Positions 23,702 through 34,819 of a stretch of 64,000 nt of DNA are shown piece by piece. Origin of the DNA: Magnolia sinica (lineage: Eukaryota > Streptophyta > Magnoliopsida > Magnoliales > Magnoliaceae). The notes under the pieces were generated by a model. That model was not told the DNA's origin and made no database searches. It saw only the letters and a program-made list of their open reading frames with translations. Location of the stretch: NCBI RefSeq assembly GCF_029962835.1, contig NC_080578.1:102465759-102529758 (forward strand), in the 5' to 3' direction. Position numbers and translations under genes: made by a program. Each line of letters begins with the position of its first letter. Positions within the stretch are counted from its first letter, which is position 1.

Positions 23702-24400
23702 TGACGCAGGTATGAACGTGATGAGGATAACTACTCCGAATCCACGGAGCTTCTCTGGACTCCTCACGAGGAAAGAAAGCACGAGGAAAGAAAGCAGAAA
23801 ATAGAAATAAATTCTAATAAATTCGAAATTGATTAATTGATGAATAAAAACGAGTTCACAACCCTTTAAATAGGGGTACCAAGCAATGGGAAAGAAATCA
23901 GAATCAAACTACAACTCAAACTCCTAGAATCCGCGACTTACTATAAATAGTAAACTTACTATTTATAGACGGTCGTGATGTCTACTAGTGCGCAAGGTTT
24001 TCGGCCAAAAATAGTAAGTGTCCTATTTGGCTTCACCAAACCGTTCTCCTAATTATTCTAAGCTCTTTTCACGTTGGGCGCAACTCCTAAAGCCCGACGG
24101 ATGAAGAGTTATAATCAAACTAAAACTTACTATTTATAGTAAAAGCGAAATTAAAACGGGGAAACGACCATCGATCCAGGGGTTTTTCGCAATTCCGGGC
24201 TGCGCAACCCAGCGTAGCTGGGTTGGTTGGCTTCAGTAGCTCGTTCTACCCCAAAATCATATATTTTACGTCAGATAACTCATTCCGGATTGCAAGATAC
24301 GCCCGATTTAAGGTTCGATGGTCTGGATCACTTCTGTCGTTGACCGGGCCTTTTCTGATCCATCTTGGCCATGTAACTATCCGCGACCTGCTCTACATCA
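23702..24400 (-). repeat. Gypsy 5' LTR
   Basis: 699-bp LTR, the partner of 16223-16925. On the minus strand it starts TGATGTAGAG, and its first three bases TGA fall in frame right after the interrupted ankyrin exon, giving an immediate stop. It contains the same TATTTAAAG box (near 23872). Confidence 0.92.
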
Positions 24401-24583
24401 TTTCAGAACTGCAGCAGCGAATTCAACATGGCCTACCAATGATGCTATGTGTAGAGGTGTGTCTGTGGCTGATGCAGCTCCGATATTTTGTAAGAGTAGT
24501 GGGTCTTCTCGGAGTAGCTGATCGAGGGCTTTTGTGTCTCCATCGAGTGCTGCCTGACGAAGCCTAGTCTCGTGGTTGTCCAT
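24401..24583 (-). pseudogene. ankyrin-PGG gene, start of exon 1
   Basis: Sixty-one codons from the ATG at 24583 (MDNHETRLRQAALDGD) through a first ankyrin repeat (TPLHIASLVGHVEFAAAVLK), where the Gypsy element begins. The N-terminal form, a short acidic lead then the first repeat, is typical for the family, and no better upstream ATG is seen. A TATA box sits about 55 bases upstream. Transcripts from the native promoter would encode only this 61-residue stub because the LTR supplies a stop. Only about 236 bp of upstream DNA remain before the Copia insertion at 24820. Confidence 0.85.
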
Positions 24584-24636
24584 ACCAGAGCTTATTGGAG
24601 ACTAATTTGTGATTTTGCTTGCATGGGGAGTGTGAT

Positions 24637-24643
24637 ATTTATA
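24637..24643 (-). promoter_or_regulatory. TATA box of the ankyrin gene
   Basis: TATAAAT on the minus strand, 54-60 bases before the ATG at 24583. The distance implies a 5' untranslated region of roughly 25 bases. Position and sequence only; no transcript evidence. Confidence 0.55.
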
Positions 24644-24819
24644 GCATTCTGCTACTGACAGCGTTTGCGCTCCGGTTGGAATGGGGATCCTCGCGGATTT
24701 CCTGTGAAAGCCTTTCGCAACAAGTTCCTGCGCTGGGAACCTAGTTGAGGCCCAACGTGATGTTTGTAAGAAATCCACCCTTTCCAACCGTTTTGTTGAT
24801 CCAATACTCAAGTGGGCCA

Positions 24820-24900
24820 TAATAGCCAGCGTGATTCCACCTCATCAAAAGAGTTTGAATTTCAAATTCTTTTGATGAGGTGGAATCACGCTGGTTATTA
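24820..24900. repeat. 81-bp palindrome of LTR starts
   Basis: TAATAGCCAGCGTGATTCC...TCATCAAAAGAG is followed by its near-exact inverse ending GGAATCACGCTGGTTATTA. Arms are about 35-40 bases with a few central bases of AT-rich text. Confidence 0.9.
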
Positions 24901-25200
24901 CCCTCCTGCAAACTTGGCCAGGGGATATGAGGCGAAGTTTGTTTCTGAAATGTTGCAAGAGTGCTTTTGACAGTGGCTTGGTGAATATGTCAGCAACTTG
25001 ATTGCAAGCAGAGACATGATGAGTAACAAGAAGACCAAGTGCAACCCGCTCTCGCACAAAATGATAATCCAGTTCGATGTGTTTGCTATGAACATGAAAG
25101 ACGGGATTGACAAGCACATGTAAAGAACTCATATTATCATAGAATAGAACCGGTGGATGTGGCATTAGAATTTTTAAGTCACGAATTAGAAAAGTGAGCC
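24901..25200 (-). pseudogene. inverted Copia RNase H tail
   Basis: The minus-strand frame 25165-24845 reads the end of a Copia RNase H domain (PPVLFYDNMSSLHV, SKHIELDYHFVRERV, VADIFTKPLSKALLQHF), homologous to 29400-29640 of the same element but in the opposite direction. It is abruptly joined at 25200/25201 to plus-strand LTR sequence. Confidence 0.88.
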
Positions 25201-25229
25201 AATGAGAAAGTTTTTTTTACTTTTCTTCT

Positions 25230-25241
25230 TGGCATCAAAGC
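25230..25241 (+). other. Copia primer-binding site
   Basis: TGGCATCAAAGC directly after the LTR end TTTTCTTCT. It resembles the initiator tRNA-Met complement with two mismatches. Confidence 0.75.
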
Positions 25242-25282
25242 AAGTTATATATTATACCCAGAGCCCCCTACACACAAATTTC

Positions 25283-26278
25283 ATGGCGTCCCTTTCATTC
25301 AACGTAGGAAACTTCATCACCCTCAAACTCTCCCAAGAAAACTACCCATTATGGCGTGAGCAAGCCCTTTCTCTAGCTGAAAGCCAGGATTTGGTCGGAC
25401 ATCTCACAGGTGCAACAGTAGCTCCTACCAAATTCAAACCATCACCATCAACTGATCTTACAGAAGAATTCATTGCTTGGCGTAAATCTGATAGGTTACT
25501 CCGAGGTTGGCTCATAGGCACTCTTACTGATCAAGCTCTCGGTTTAGTTATTGGTTTAGAGACTTCGCAAGTTGTCTAGGATGCTCTCAAGGAGGCCTAC
25601 GCACAGGACTCTCAGGAAAGGGAGTATACTCTTCATCAGCAACTCACATATCTTCGCAAAGATGAGACTGTCTCTCTGGCTGAACATCTTTGCAAATTCA
25701 AAAGTCTGTGTGATAGCCTTGCCGCTATTGGTTGCCCAGTGACGGATAAGGTCAAGGTTTTTTCTTTACTCACAAGTCTTGGTCTATACTATGAGACCTT
25801 TGCCACTATGATGCTCAAACCTGCACGTCCAAGCTATATTGAGCTGGTATCTCTCCTTCAAGGATATGAACAAAGACAGACCTTGTTTGCAGCCTCTTCT
25901 CAAACTCCGCAATATGCCTTTTATGGCCAGAAACAATGCCCTCAACAACAAGCTAATCACAACCAAGGGTCACAAGTTCCATTCAACTCCAATGGTAAAG
26001 GTTTTCAAGCTCATAATAACTCACAAAAACCTGCAGGCTCCACTTTTTTTGCAGGTTCAAACTCCGATCAACAGTCTCGCCGAGACAACAATGATCAAAA
26101 CCATCAAGCTAGTATGGTCCGAAGACCACCTCCACCTAGCCAACGTAGAATGACCTTTGCTGAAAGAGAAATGTATCAAAATGATCGGTGCCAGTATTAT
26201 GGTGTCATGGGTCATATTGCCAAGATTTGCTGGTATGTGCCCAAGCCTGCCACAAGCCTTGGCTGCTCTCACCCTTGA
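25283..26278 (+). pseudogene. Copia gag (one stop, degenerate zinc knuckle)
   Basis: Frame from the ATG at 25283 (MASLSFNVGNFITLKL, ENYPLWREQAL) through the Copia-type gag (UBN2) region (LTYLRKDETVSLAEHL, FKSLCDSLAAIG) to the zinc knuckle. A TAG at 25577-25579 replaces the Trp codon of the conserved QVVWDAL. The knuckle reads CQYYGVMGHIAKIC, with the second Cys changed to Tyr. A short deletion near 26250, relative to the sister element at 43550, throws the protease region out of frame. Confidence 0.82.
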
Positions 26279-29200
26279 CACCACCCTTGTTAACACTGAA
26301 TGGACCACAAACATAGGAGCTTCCAATCACATGACAGGTAAAAAAGATATGTTAAAAAATTTACGTTCTTATATAGGCTCAGACTCTGTTTTGATTGGTG
26401 ATGGTACACCTCTTCCAATTAAAGCCATTGGAGATGCCTATATCAAAAATAAAACCACAACACTTCCTTTATATGATGTTTTGCTTGTACCGCACTTGGC
26501 CAAAAATCTTCTCTCCATTAGTCAATTAACTGATCAATATTCTGTTACTTGTGATTTTTCTAATACAAATTTTTGTCTTAAGGATCGGAAGACAGGTCAC
26601 ACGGTAATGACAGGAACATGCAAGAGTGATCTCTATGTCCTCAGCAGTCCACTTGAACTTCACTATTCCAATCGGTCTAGATCTGGGTCTGCAGAAATAT
26701 GACATCAGCATCTCAGCCATCCTCAAGAGTCTACTGTTCATGTTCTCAAAAATAAGGGATTGATTGATGTTTTAGGGTCTAATAAATTAAGACATATTTG
26801 TGACAGTTGTCAGTTTGGCAAACTGAGTAAACTACCTTTTTGTTATTCAGATAATACTAGTTCAGACATTTTTATTAAAATTCATTGTGATCTATGGGGA
26901 CCTGCGCCTGTTACTTCTCTAGGAAAATTTCGTTATTATGCTTGTTTGGTTAATGATCATTCACGATACACTTGGATTGTTCCCCTAAAAAAAAAGTCCG
27001 ATTTTGTATATGCTTTTTTAGCTTTTGAACAATATGTCCTATGTCAATTTGACAAAAAAATCAAAATCTTTCATTCCGATGGTGGTGGTGAATCTGTCAA
27101 CACAAGACTAACGTCTTACTTTCAAGCACAGGGTATATAGTTCACCATATTTCCTGTCCCTACACACCGGAGTAAACCGGAATGGTTGAAAGACGACATC
27201 GCATTATTCGAGAATTGGGTATGACTATGTTATTTCACTCTGGTGCCCGTCTATACCTATGGGTTGAGGCATTCCAAACTGCGTTATATCTTCTCAACCG
27301 TCTTCCTTCCTCTGCTCTTAAAAATGATACACCATTCTTTAAACTCTATGGCACTCATCCAATTTATTCCTCATGTGTTTTTGGATCTAAATGCTTTCCT
27401 TATATTTGGGATACACGGACAAACAAATTTAATCCTAAGACCGTCACTTGTGTCTTTATTGGCTATAGTGACAGGCAGGGTACAAATGCTTTCACCCTTT
27501 CAGTAAAAAAGTCTTCATCTCATGACATGTAGTCTTTGATGAAACCAGCTTTCCTTTCAAACACAATCGTATACGTACCATGTTGCCAACCCTGGATCGG
27601 CGACTTAGTATTTTTGACTCTTGGATTACGTTGCCTATTGATCAATCTAACTCTTTTATCTCTTGTCAAGGATCTACTATTTTTGACATTCCTCTAACAA
27701 ATCCACACGCCCTAAGCAATACGACCCCTACTCATGACAGAGGACGAAATGTGCAGGTGGTTCAACACCTGGACAGTTCACCTCGATATCGAGGCTATTT
27801 ACATGCACCATCACCTAACCTGGACCCGCCTTCTTCACCATCAGCTATGAGACACGACTCACTAACATCTCGTCTAGACCTGCCAGCTTCATCATCCAAT
27901 ACGCACCTCACAACTGAGCATCCCTCCTCTCCACCAGATTCCCTTCGTGATGATAGCACTGCTCATCGTAATACTTGTGATACTTCTCAAAAGTATATGC
28001 TTTCTAACATTGATTCTTTGGTGCCTTTACAGGACCATGGTACACAACCCGAGGAAACAGCAGTACCCATTTTGTCACCCCCACACAGAATGGTTACCCG
28101 ATTACAACATGGAATTCAGAAACCAAATCCAAAATATGCATTGATAGTCAACACACAAGATGTCCCTCGAGAGCCACGAAACGTGAAGTTTGCTCTCAGT
28201 CATGCAGGTTGGAGGTTGGCAATGCTTGAAGAGCTTGAGGCTGTACATTATAATCACACTTGGACGCTCATTCCTCGTCAACGTCACATGCATGTTATTG
28301 GATCAAAGTGGGTATTCAAGTCAAAACTCAAAGCTGATGGTTCACTTGATCGGTTGAAAGCCAGACTTGTTGCCAAAGGCTACCACCAACGACTGGTCAT
28401 CAAACCTGGCACCATACGACTGGTCATCAGTTTCGCCCTGGTTCGACATTGGGACATACGTCAACTTGATGCAAAGAATGCTTTTCTCCATGGTCACATC
28501 ACAGAAGACATCTACATGGACCAACCTCCTGACATGACCGATCCCAACCATCCTCATCATGTTTGCAAGCTACAACGAGCTCTCTACGGTTTAAAACAAG
28601 CTCCACGAGCCTGGTTTGCTTTAGTGCTTTTCTAATCCATCATGGTTTTTTTTGGCAGTTTAGCTGATCCTTCATTATTTATTTTACACTCTCCACATGG
28701 TACCTTAATTCTACTTCTATTATGGATGATATGCTTATAACAGGATCTAGTAAAATGTTATTGGACAGCTTCATCAAAATTTTGAGTTTCGAATTTGCTA
28801 TGAAGGATCTTGGCCCTCTTCACCACTTCCTGGGTGTTCAGATTGCACCAACTCAAGATGGACTTCACTTGTCACAGTTTCACTATGCTTTTACTATCCT
28901 TGAAAAAACACAATTGGTAGACTGTAAACCCATAAGCACCCCCATGGAGTTCGAAACCAAAGGTCTTGATGACACCACACCACTCGAGGATCCTCGACAC
29001 TTCAGAAGTATTATCGGAGCACTTCAGTATCTTACACTCACTCGACCTGACATTTCATTTTGTGTTAATTATGCTTCCCATTTTATGTCTGCACCTACAC
29101 TTGCATATATAAAGATGGCACGATGGATACTTCGTTACATCAAAGGTACTATCCACTTTGGTCTTTATTTTTCTTCACACTTTACACTTGATCTATTTGC

Positions 29201-29660
29201 TTTCTCTGATGCAGATTGGGCAGGATGTCCTTCCACGAGACGGTCCACTTCTGGTTACTGCACCTTTCTCGGACGCAATATCATTTCTTGGTGTATAAAA
29301 AAACAAAACACTATCTCTCGCTCTAGTACGGAGGCTGAATACCGAGCCATGGCCCATGCCACTGCTGAGCTCATCTGGTTCACTTTTCTACTTCGTGACT
29401 TAAAAATTCCAATGCCACGTCCACCGGTTCTATTATGTGATAATATGAGTTCTTTACATATGATTGTCAATCCCGTCTTTCATGCTCGTAGCAAACACAT
29501 CGAACTGGATTTTCATTTTGTGCGAGAGCGGGTTGCGCTTGGTCTTCTTATTACTCATCATGTCTCCACTTACAATCAAGTTGCTAACATATTCACCAAG
29601 CCACTGTCAAAAGCACTCTTGGAAAATTTCAGAAACAAACTTCGCCTCTTCGCCCGACCA
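26260..29660 (+). pseudogene. Copia pol: protease, integrase, RT, RNase H
   Basis: Pieces in several frames follow the Copia order. Protease (26270-26700): active site reads NIGASNHM instead of DTG. Gag-pre-integrase HHCC and integrase core (26700-27530; HICDSCQFGK, HCDLWGPAP, FHSDGGGE, GMVERRH), with a two-base insertion near 27138. Reverse transcriptase (28180-28930; SKWVFKSKLKADGSLDRLKA, LDAKNAFLHG, YGLKQAPRAWF); about 15 codons are missing near 28395 and the YVDD motif is destroyed by a one-base loss near 28720. RNase H (29040-29640; DADWAGCPSTRRSTSGYC, SSTEAEYRA, SKHIELDFHF). Too damaged for autonomous movement. Confidence 0.85.
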
Positions 29661-29674
29661 AGTTTGTGGGAGGG

Positions 29675-30010
29675 TAATAACCAGCGTGATTCCACCTCAT
29701 CAAAAGAATTTGAATTTCAAAAGAATTTGAATTTCAAAATGACCAGCAAAATCTGCAAGGAGTTAAATAGGAATTCTGCACAGCCCTACAAAATCTGCAA
29801 GGAGTTAAACAGGGATTCTGCATAGCCCTACAAAATTTGCAAGGAGTTAAACATGGATTCTGCACAACTCACTAATTAATGAAGGATTCTGCACAGAATA
29901 TCTTGTACTAAAAATACTTGTACTGACCTCTATAAAGAAGTACAGCTTATGGCTCTTGTACTCACGTTCACTTTTATCAGTAATGAGAAAGTTTTTTTTA
30001 CTTTTCTTCT
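29675..30010 (+). repeat. Copia 3' LTR
   Basis: 336 bp after the polypurine tract GTGGGAGGG. It begins TAATAACCAGCGTG and ends TTTTCTTCT. It contains about three short tandem copies of an AAATCTGCAAGGAGTTAAAC-type unit. Confidence 0.85.
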
Positions 30011-30317
30011 GATAAAAGTTTCTTATTACTGATAAAAGTGAATGTGAGTACAAGAGCCATAAGCTATACTTCTTTATAGAGGTCAGTACAAGTATTTTTA
30101 GTACAAGATATTCTGTGCAAAATCCTTCATTAACTAGTGAGTTGTGCAGAATCCCTGTTTAACTCCTTGCAGATTTTGTAGGGCTGTGCAGAATCCCTGT
30201 TTAACTCCTTACAGATTTTGTAGGGTTGTGCAGAATCCATGTTTAACTCCTTGCAGATTTTGTTGGTCATTTGAAAATTCAAATTCTTTTGATGAGGTGG
30301 AATCACGCTGGTTATTA
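30011..30317 (-). repeat. inverted LTR, tail-to-tail with the 3' LTR
   Basis: Inverse copy of nearly the whole LTR, lacking about the last 20 bases, ending CGCTGGTTATTA at the target duplicate. With 29675-30010 it forms an inverted repeat with arms of roughly 300 bp and a loop of about 20, so a transcript across it could fold into long double-stranded RNA. Confidence 0.88.
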
Positions 30318-30472
30318 GGCCACACAAAGGGAAAAGGTAAGTAGGGAAATTTCTACCGCTGAAACCTTCCTGAGATCGACAATGATGTTTACATGCCATC
30401 AATACCGTTCCATCATTACTATCGGATAAACTGAAAAACCAAATATTAGCATGATTCAAAACTTTCGTGTCC

Positions 30473-31173
30473 TGATGCAGGGGAGGACGTGATGTCGAGC
30501 ACTGAATTCTTCGGGGGGATAACTATTCTGAATCCACGAAACTTCTCTGTACTCCTCATAAAGAGACCTCGAATTCATTAGGAAAAGAAAACAGAAATAA
30601 TTTCTAGAAAATCCATAATTTGATTAGTGATTATTGAGTTAACACCCCTTTAAATAGGGATACTAAGCTATGAAAGAAGTTTCGGAATCAAACTACAACT
30701 AAAACTCTTAGAATTGTGATTTACTATAATTAGTAAACTTACTATTTATAGACGGTCGTGATGTCTAGTGTCTTATTTGATTTTACCATGATGTTCTCTT
30801 AATTATTGTAAGCACTTTTCATGTTGGGCGCAACTCCTAGAGCCCAACGGATGAAGAGTTATATTCAAATTAAAACTTACTATAAATAGTAAAAACGAAA
30901 ATAAAATGGGAATTCGACCATCGATGTGATGGTTTTTCGTAAAATTGGCATGTGCAATCCGGCATAGCCGGGTTGGGTGGCTAAATTAGCTCATCCTATT
31001 CCAAAATCATAAATGGTACCTCAAATAACTCATTTCGGATTGCGAGATACGCCTAATTGTCGTTGATCGGGCCTTTTCTAATCCATCTTGGCTATAATTA
31101 ACTGTCCGTGACCCGCTCTACATCAGTCCCATCCGCTTCAAAAGAACTCGTCCTCGAGTTCTTGTCCTACTCC
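30473..31173 (-). mobile_element. older LTR of the same Gypsy family, truncated
   Basis: 30473-31125 is a diverged copy of the Gypsy LTR at 16223-16925 in the same orientation (TGATGCAGG...CTCTACATCA, shared GCGCAACTCCTA). It is followed by about 48 bp of the internal 3' end (CTTCAAAAGAACTCGTCCTC, as at 16936). The rest of the element is gone. Its many differences show an older insertion than 16-24 kb. Confidence 0.82.
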
Positions 31174-31474
31174 CCACGATGGTTATTTGCCATCCAACCT
31201 GAAAATGAGACAAATCTAGAGCTAAAGTGGACCACACTCCCCCTACGGTTGAAACCATCCTAGGCTCCCCCATGATGGTTATTTGCCATCCAACCTATTC
31301 ATTTAGTCACACATACCTGCATGAACGGAAAACACAAACATTGGTTGATCTGAGCTTCCTGCAGCCTCAGCAAGTTTTCATTGTTTCGCATACAACCACC
31401 ACTATTTCCTATGTTGTGGCTTACTTAACCTCATATCTTTTTCATTTTTAGTCTCATATGATAAAATGATCTTC
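31174..31474. repeat. family D fragments
   Basis: CCCACGATGGTTATTTGCCATCCAACCT occurs twice (near 31177 and 31269), with GTGGACCACACTCCCCCTACGG text between. It is part of the family D interior. No gene. Confidence 0.55.
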
Positions 31475-32004
31475 AAAATGAACAGCCTAGATCTAACAAA
31501 TACATCATGGCAGGCCTTCAGAATATTCCTGCCTAGAAAAAAGGCACGTGGCTTCGGATGTAATGGAGGTCTTGTCTGGTAGAATGGTCTGGACGTGGAT
31601 GGCATCCTAGCAAGAAATTCTAAGCCACTTGAAGTTTGGTGGGGTATCTTGAAAATGAACAGTCTAGATCTAACAAATACATCATGGCAGGCCTCCAGAA
31701 GATTCGTGCCTTGAAAAAAGGCCCGTGGCTGCGGACATAATCAGGGTCTTGTCTGGTAGAATGGTCTGGATGTGGATGGCATGCTAGCAAGAAATTCTAA
31801 GCCACTTGAAGTTTGGTGGGGTATCTTGAAAATGAACAGTCTAGATCTAACAAATACATCATGGCCGGCCTCCAGAAGATTCGTGCCTTGAAAAAAGGCA
31901 TGTGGCTGCGGATGTAATCGGGGTCTTGTCTGGTAGAATGGTCTGGATGTGGATGGCATGCTAGCAAGAAATTCTAAGCCACGTAAAGTTTGGTGGGGTC
32001 CACT
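31475..32004. repeat. three-unit 177-bp tandem repeat
   Basis: Units start with AAAATGAACAG at 31475, 31652 and 31829. Each contains TCTAGATCTAACAAATACATC, GTCTTGTCTGGTAGAATGG and TTCTAAGCCAC. Units 2 and 3 are closer to each other than to unit 1. The period is in the range common for plant satellites, but only three units are here. Confidence 0.92.
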
Positions 32005-32870
32005 GTTATGTTTTCAAGAAATTTATACTGTTAACCAATTTAGGGCACCGGTTAAAAAATGAGTCAGATCTAAAATTCGAATGGACCGCACTAAGAAAAA
32101 AGCGAGTAGGGAAATTACAATCGTTGAAAACTCTTCGGACCCATCATGATGTTTATATGACATTCATGCTTTTCATAAATTCATTCCTATTAAAAGTTAG
32201 AAAATATTAGTCCGATCCAAGACTTATGGCCCAAAGTATGTTTCAATTGTGGACACTCAGTGTTTCTTATCGTGTGGTCCACTTGAGTTCTAAGATCTAC
32301 CTTATTTTTTGACCGTGCACTAACATGACCCTGATTACATGGACGGCATGAATCTTCTCTGAGCCCACCATGATGTATGTGTTAGATCCACACCATCCAT
32401 CCATGTTTTGTTGCATGAGGCCAAAACTGAGACAGATCAGATCATCAAGTGGACCACATGACAGGAAACAGTGGTAATTGTATGCATACCGTTGTTGAAA
32501 ACTTCTTGAGCCCGTAAAAGGCTCGAATCAATATGATATTTGTGTTTTCCTGTGTGACCAAATGAAAAGGTTGGATGGCAAATAACTATCGTGCGGAACC
32601 TAGGATGGTTTCAACGGTAGGCATTCAATCTCTGCTGCTTTCTTTTCCCTAGTGTGGTCCACTTCAACTATGGATTTGCCTTGTTTTTGGGCTCATGCCT
32701 TGCACCGATGTAGAAAAATTGGTGAGTGGTGTAGATGTGACACATACAATATGGTGGTGCTCACAGAATATCCAAGCCTCAAAATATTTCCTTGTTGTGT
32801 AATACGATTCTGCACAGAGAACAAATACGTATATTTCGTACGTATGTATTTCTCTTTTTATTTTTAATTT
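32005..32870. repeat. family D copies
   Basis: Repeated CACCATGATGTATGTGTTAGATCC, CATCCATGTTTTG, GGTTGGATGGCAAATAAC and AGTGTGGTCCACTT words. At least two overlapping or nested copies. Open frames are incidental. Confidence 0.6.
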
Positions 32871-33700
32871 TTTTCAGCTGACACATGGGCACTAATAATA
32901 ACGCATGGCACTGGAATATTCCGTGCCTTCAACACAGACAATCTGAACACTTTAATTGGTGCTGCCCACCTTGTCGATTTTGGAAAAAAAAAAAAGCAGC
33001 TAATAATTGAGGACCAGGGTCTCTCTCTCTCCCGATAGAATTTCCCATCATTATGCAAACAGGCAATGTAGACGTGTGATGGGTGGCGTGCATGATTTAC
33101 TAACCAGGACCATTAGTATGTTGGACCCAAGTGTGGATGGATTGTGACCTGAAAATCTCCTGGTCTGAAGAATTATAGCCTTTCGTTTTTGTGGTCAACA
33201 AAATAAATGGCTGTCCTGATAAATACAGCAAATGCATGGAGGCTTTACAGGCATGGCATGCAATGATGGTAATATTTGCAATTTAGTCGCTTCTTGTTGA
33301 GTGGTTTGCTCCAATGCATCTTGATTATTAATTGCAATAGGATTTGGGTTTTCAAAGTATTGTAACTTTTAGTTGTTATGGCTCCCTTTGAATGAGGGAC
33401 ATCCGAATGAAGAAAAATAATAAAATTACACTCTTTGGGTTGATTATTTCCATCCATTTATGTTTAAAGCAAAAGAGTGAATTTATGAAAGGATTGAACT
33501 AATTCAACTGGAAGCTTTTATTTAGCTACTTTCTAGTTTCTATCATAGAAAGTGGGACTCATCATATACAGTCTAAATCATTGGAAGATGACCCATATTC
33601 AAAGGCTAAAGCCTGAGACATCATATTGCAGCTGGTGGGAATGTAGTTGTGCAAACCTTTTTTGTTGATTACTTGAATCGATCTTTCATAATTCAATATA
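32871..33700. other. no recognisable feature
   Basis: No gene, repeat or transposon end that I can support. A poly-A run lies near 32985 and a CTCTCTCTCTC run near 33020. Confidence 0.45.
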
Positions 33701-33819
33701 AGGGTATTTGGCACGCAGCATGGATTCCAAGCACTTAGAATTTTTAATCCCGGATTTTAAATCCAAGTCATGTTTGGTGCCAGGAATCCACCAACGAATG
33801 AAAATCCTCAAATGGGGCC

Positions 33820-33867
<48 letters not shown>

Positions 33868-34068
33868 TCTCTATAAGATTGGTAAAATCCATTGATTTTC
33901 AATCTTTTCCAATTATCATAGCTACTGTTGCCTCCTCTATTTGGAATGACCTTAAAAAATAAATAAATAAATTCTGGTTGCCATCCAAGTGATAGAAAGA
34001 AAGTCTCAGGGATTAAAAATTCTAATTATTTTAAAATTCAAATCCAAGGTGCCAAACAATCCCTAGCT
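33701..34068. mobile_element. miniature inverted-repeat element with (TA)n
   Basis: The left end AGGGTATTTGGCACG mirrors the right end GGTGCCAAACAATCCCT. Inside both ends lie AGAATTTTTAATCCC and its inverse, and TTTAAATCCAAG with its inverse, so the terminal inverted repeats extend about 80 bp with gaps. A (TA)n run occupies 33823-33865. Target duplicates are not convincing. Confidence 0.6.
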
Positions 34069-34322
34069 ATACACCCTCATGCTTCTTAAAAAGAAATTTA
34101 TGATTGCAACTCAGGACAAGAAGCATGGGGAAAAATAATCTCAAACCCTGTTTGGTATCTCTTCCGTCTCAAGTGAGGGGCTTAATCTATCCTGGATAAG
34201 GTGGGCTTAGGTGCTATTAGGGCCACTTGAGTTGCGGCTCAGTATTCGCCCTCCCTGCCCTGATGTCTTTTCCTCGTGGCCTCAATCCTTATTTTGGCTC
34301 CATCTTTTATGGTTTTTATGTT

Positions 34323-34324
<2 letters not shown>

Positions 34325-34359
<35 letters not shown>
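34325..34359. repeat. (CT)n microsatellite
   Basis: About 17 CT units. Downstream, TTTTTAGCTGT.GC.CAATAGAAGGCC occurs twice (near 34483 and 34577), a short direct duplication. Confidence 0.9.
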
Positions 34360-34361
<2 letters not shown>

Positions 34362-34819
34362 GTTATGATAGGTCTCCTCAGATTCTTTTCCTTCTGGGTA
34401 ATCCGAAATTGTAAATTTTGATGATATATACGATGATCCACCTTTTTCTTTTTTTCTTTTTTTTTATAGGTTTGCTGTTGCAGATTTTTAGCTGTAGCGC
34501 AATAGAAGGCCATTTATAATATCACAACGACCATGACTTTACAAAGCCCCAACTTTGTGAGGATAAGGCTTCCACATTTTTAGCTGTTGCCCAATAGAAG
34601 GCCCACTTCCACGTGAGTTTGCTATACCTCTAAGTAGCCACAGCAACTTATTTACAGAGCACATTACACAATTGCACATCAATCCAAACCTTCCAAACTT
34701 TGTGCACCATCCCTGATGGTGCATATCGTAAAGATGATGCTGATCTGACAATTTCCACCATCCAATCAAATGGACAATTAAAGTGAAATGGTAAATGGTC
34801 CAAAGTAGCATTTGGGTAC

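Larger units (their letters stand above)
16223..24400 (-). mobile_element. Ty3/Gypsy LTR retrotransposon inserted in exon 1
   Basis: A complete-structure Gypsy element of 8178 bp, including a nested solo LTR. On the plus strand both LTRs run TGACGCAGG...CTCTACATCA; on the coding (minus) strand they are TG...CA. Flanks are perfect TTTCA duplicates at 16218-16222 and 24401-24405. Coding order on the minus strand is gag with zinc knuckle, protease, reverse transcriptase, RNase H, integrase, so it is Ty3/Gypsy. No chromodomain is obvious after the integrase. The LTRs differ by roughly 15-20 substitutions and one rearranged short block (my visual count), so the insertion is fairly young. Coding is broken by stops, shifts and the nested LTR, so it is non-autonomous now. 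Confidence 0.93.
24820..30317 (+). mobile_element. rearranged Ty1/Copia element with inverted ends
   Basis: A 5.5-kb insertion flanked by GGCCA at 24815-24819 and 30318-30322. Left to right: a plus-strand LTR start (about 24820-24860), its inverse (to 24900), an inverted polypurine tract and RNase H tail (24901-25200), the last 29 bases of the LTR in plus orientation (25201-25229), primer-binding site, gag-pol, polypurine tract, full 3' LTR (29675-30010), then an inverted LTR (30011-30317). Both outer ends therefore are LTR starts (TAATA...CCAGCG and its inverse). Since the clean duplicate flanks the whole, the rearranged molecule probably existed before integration. Confidence 0.85.
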
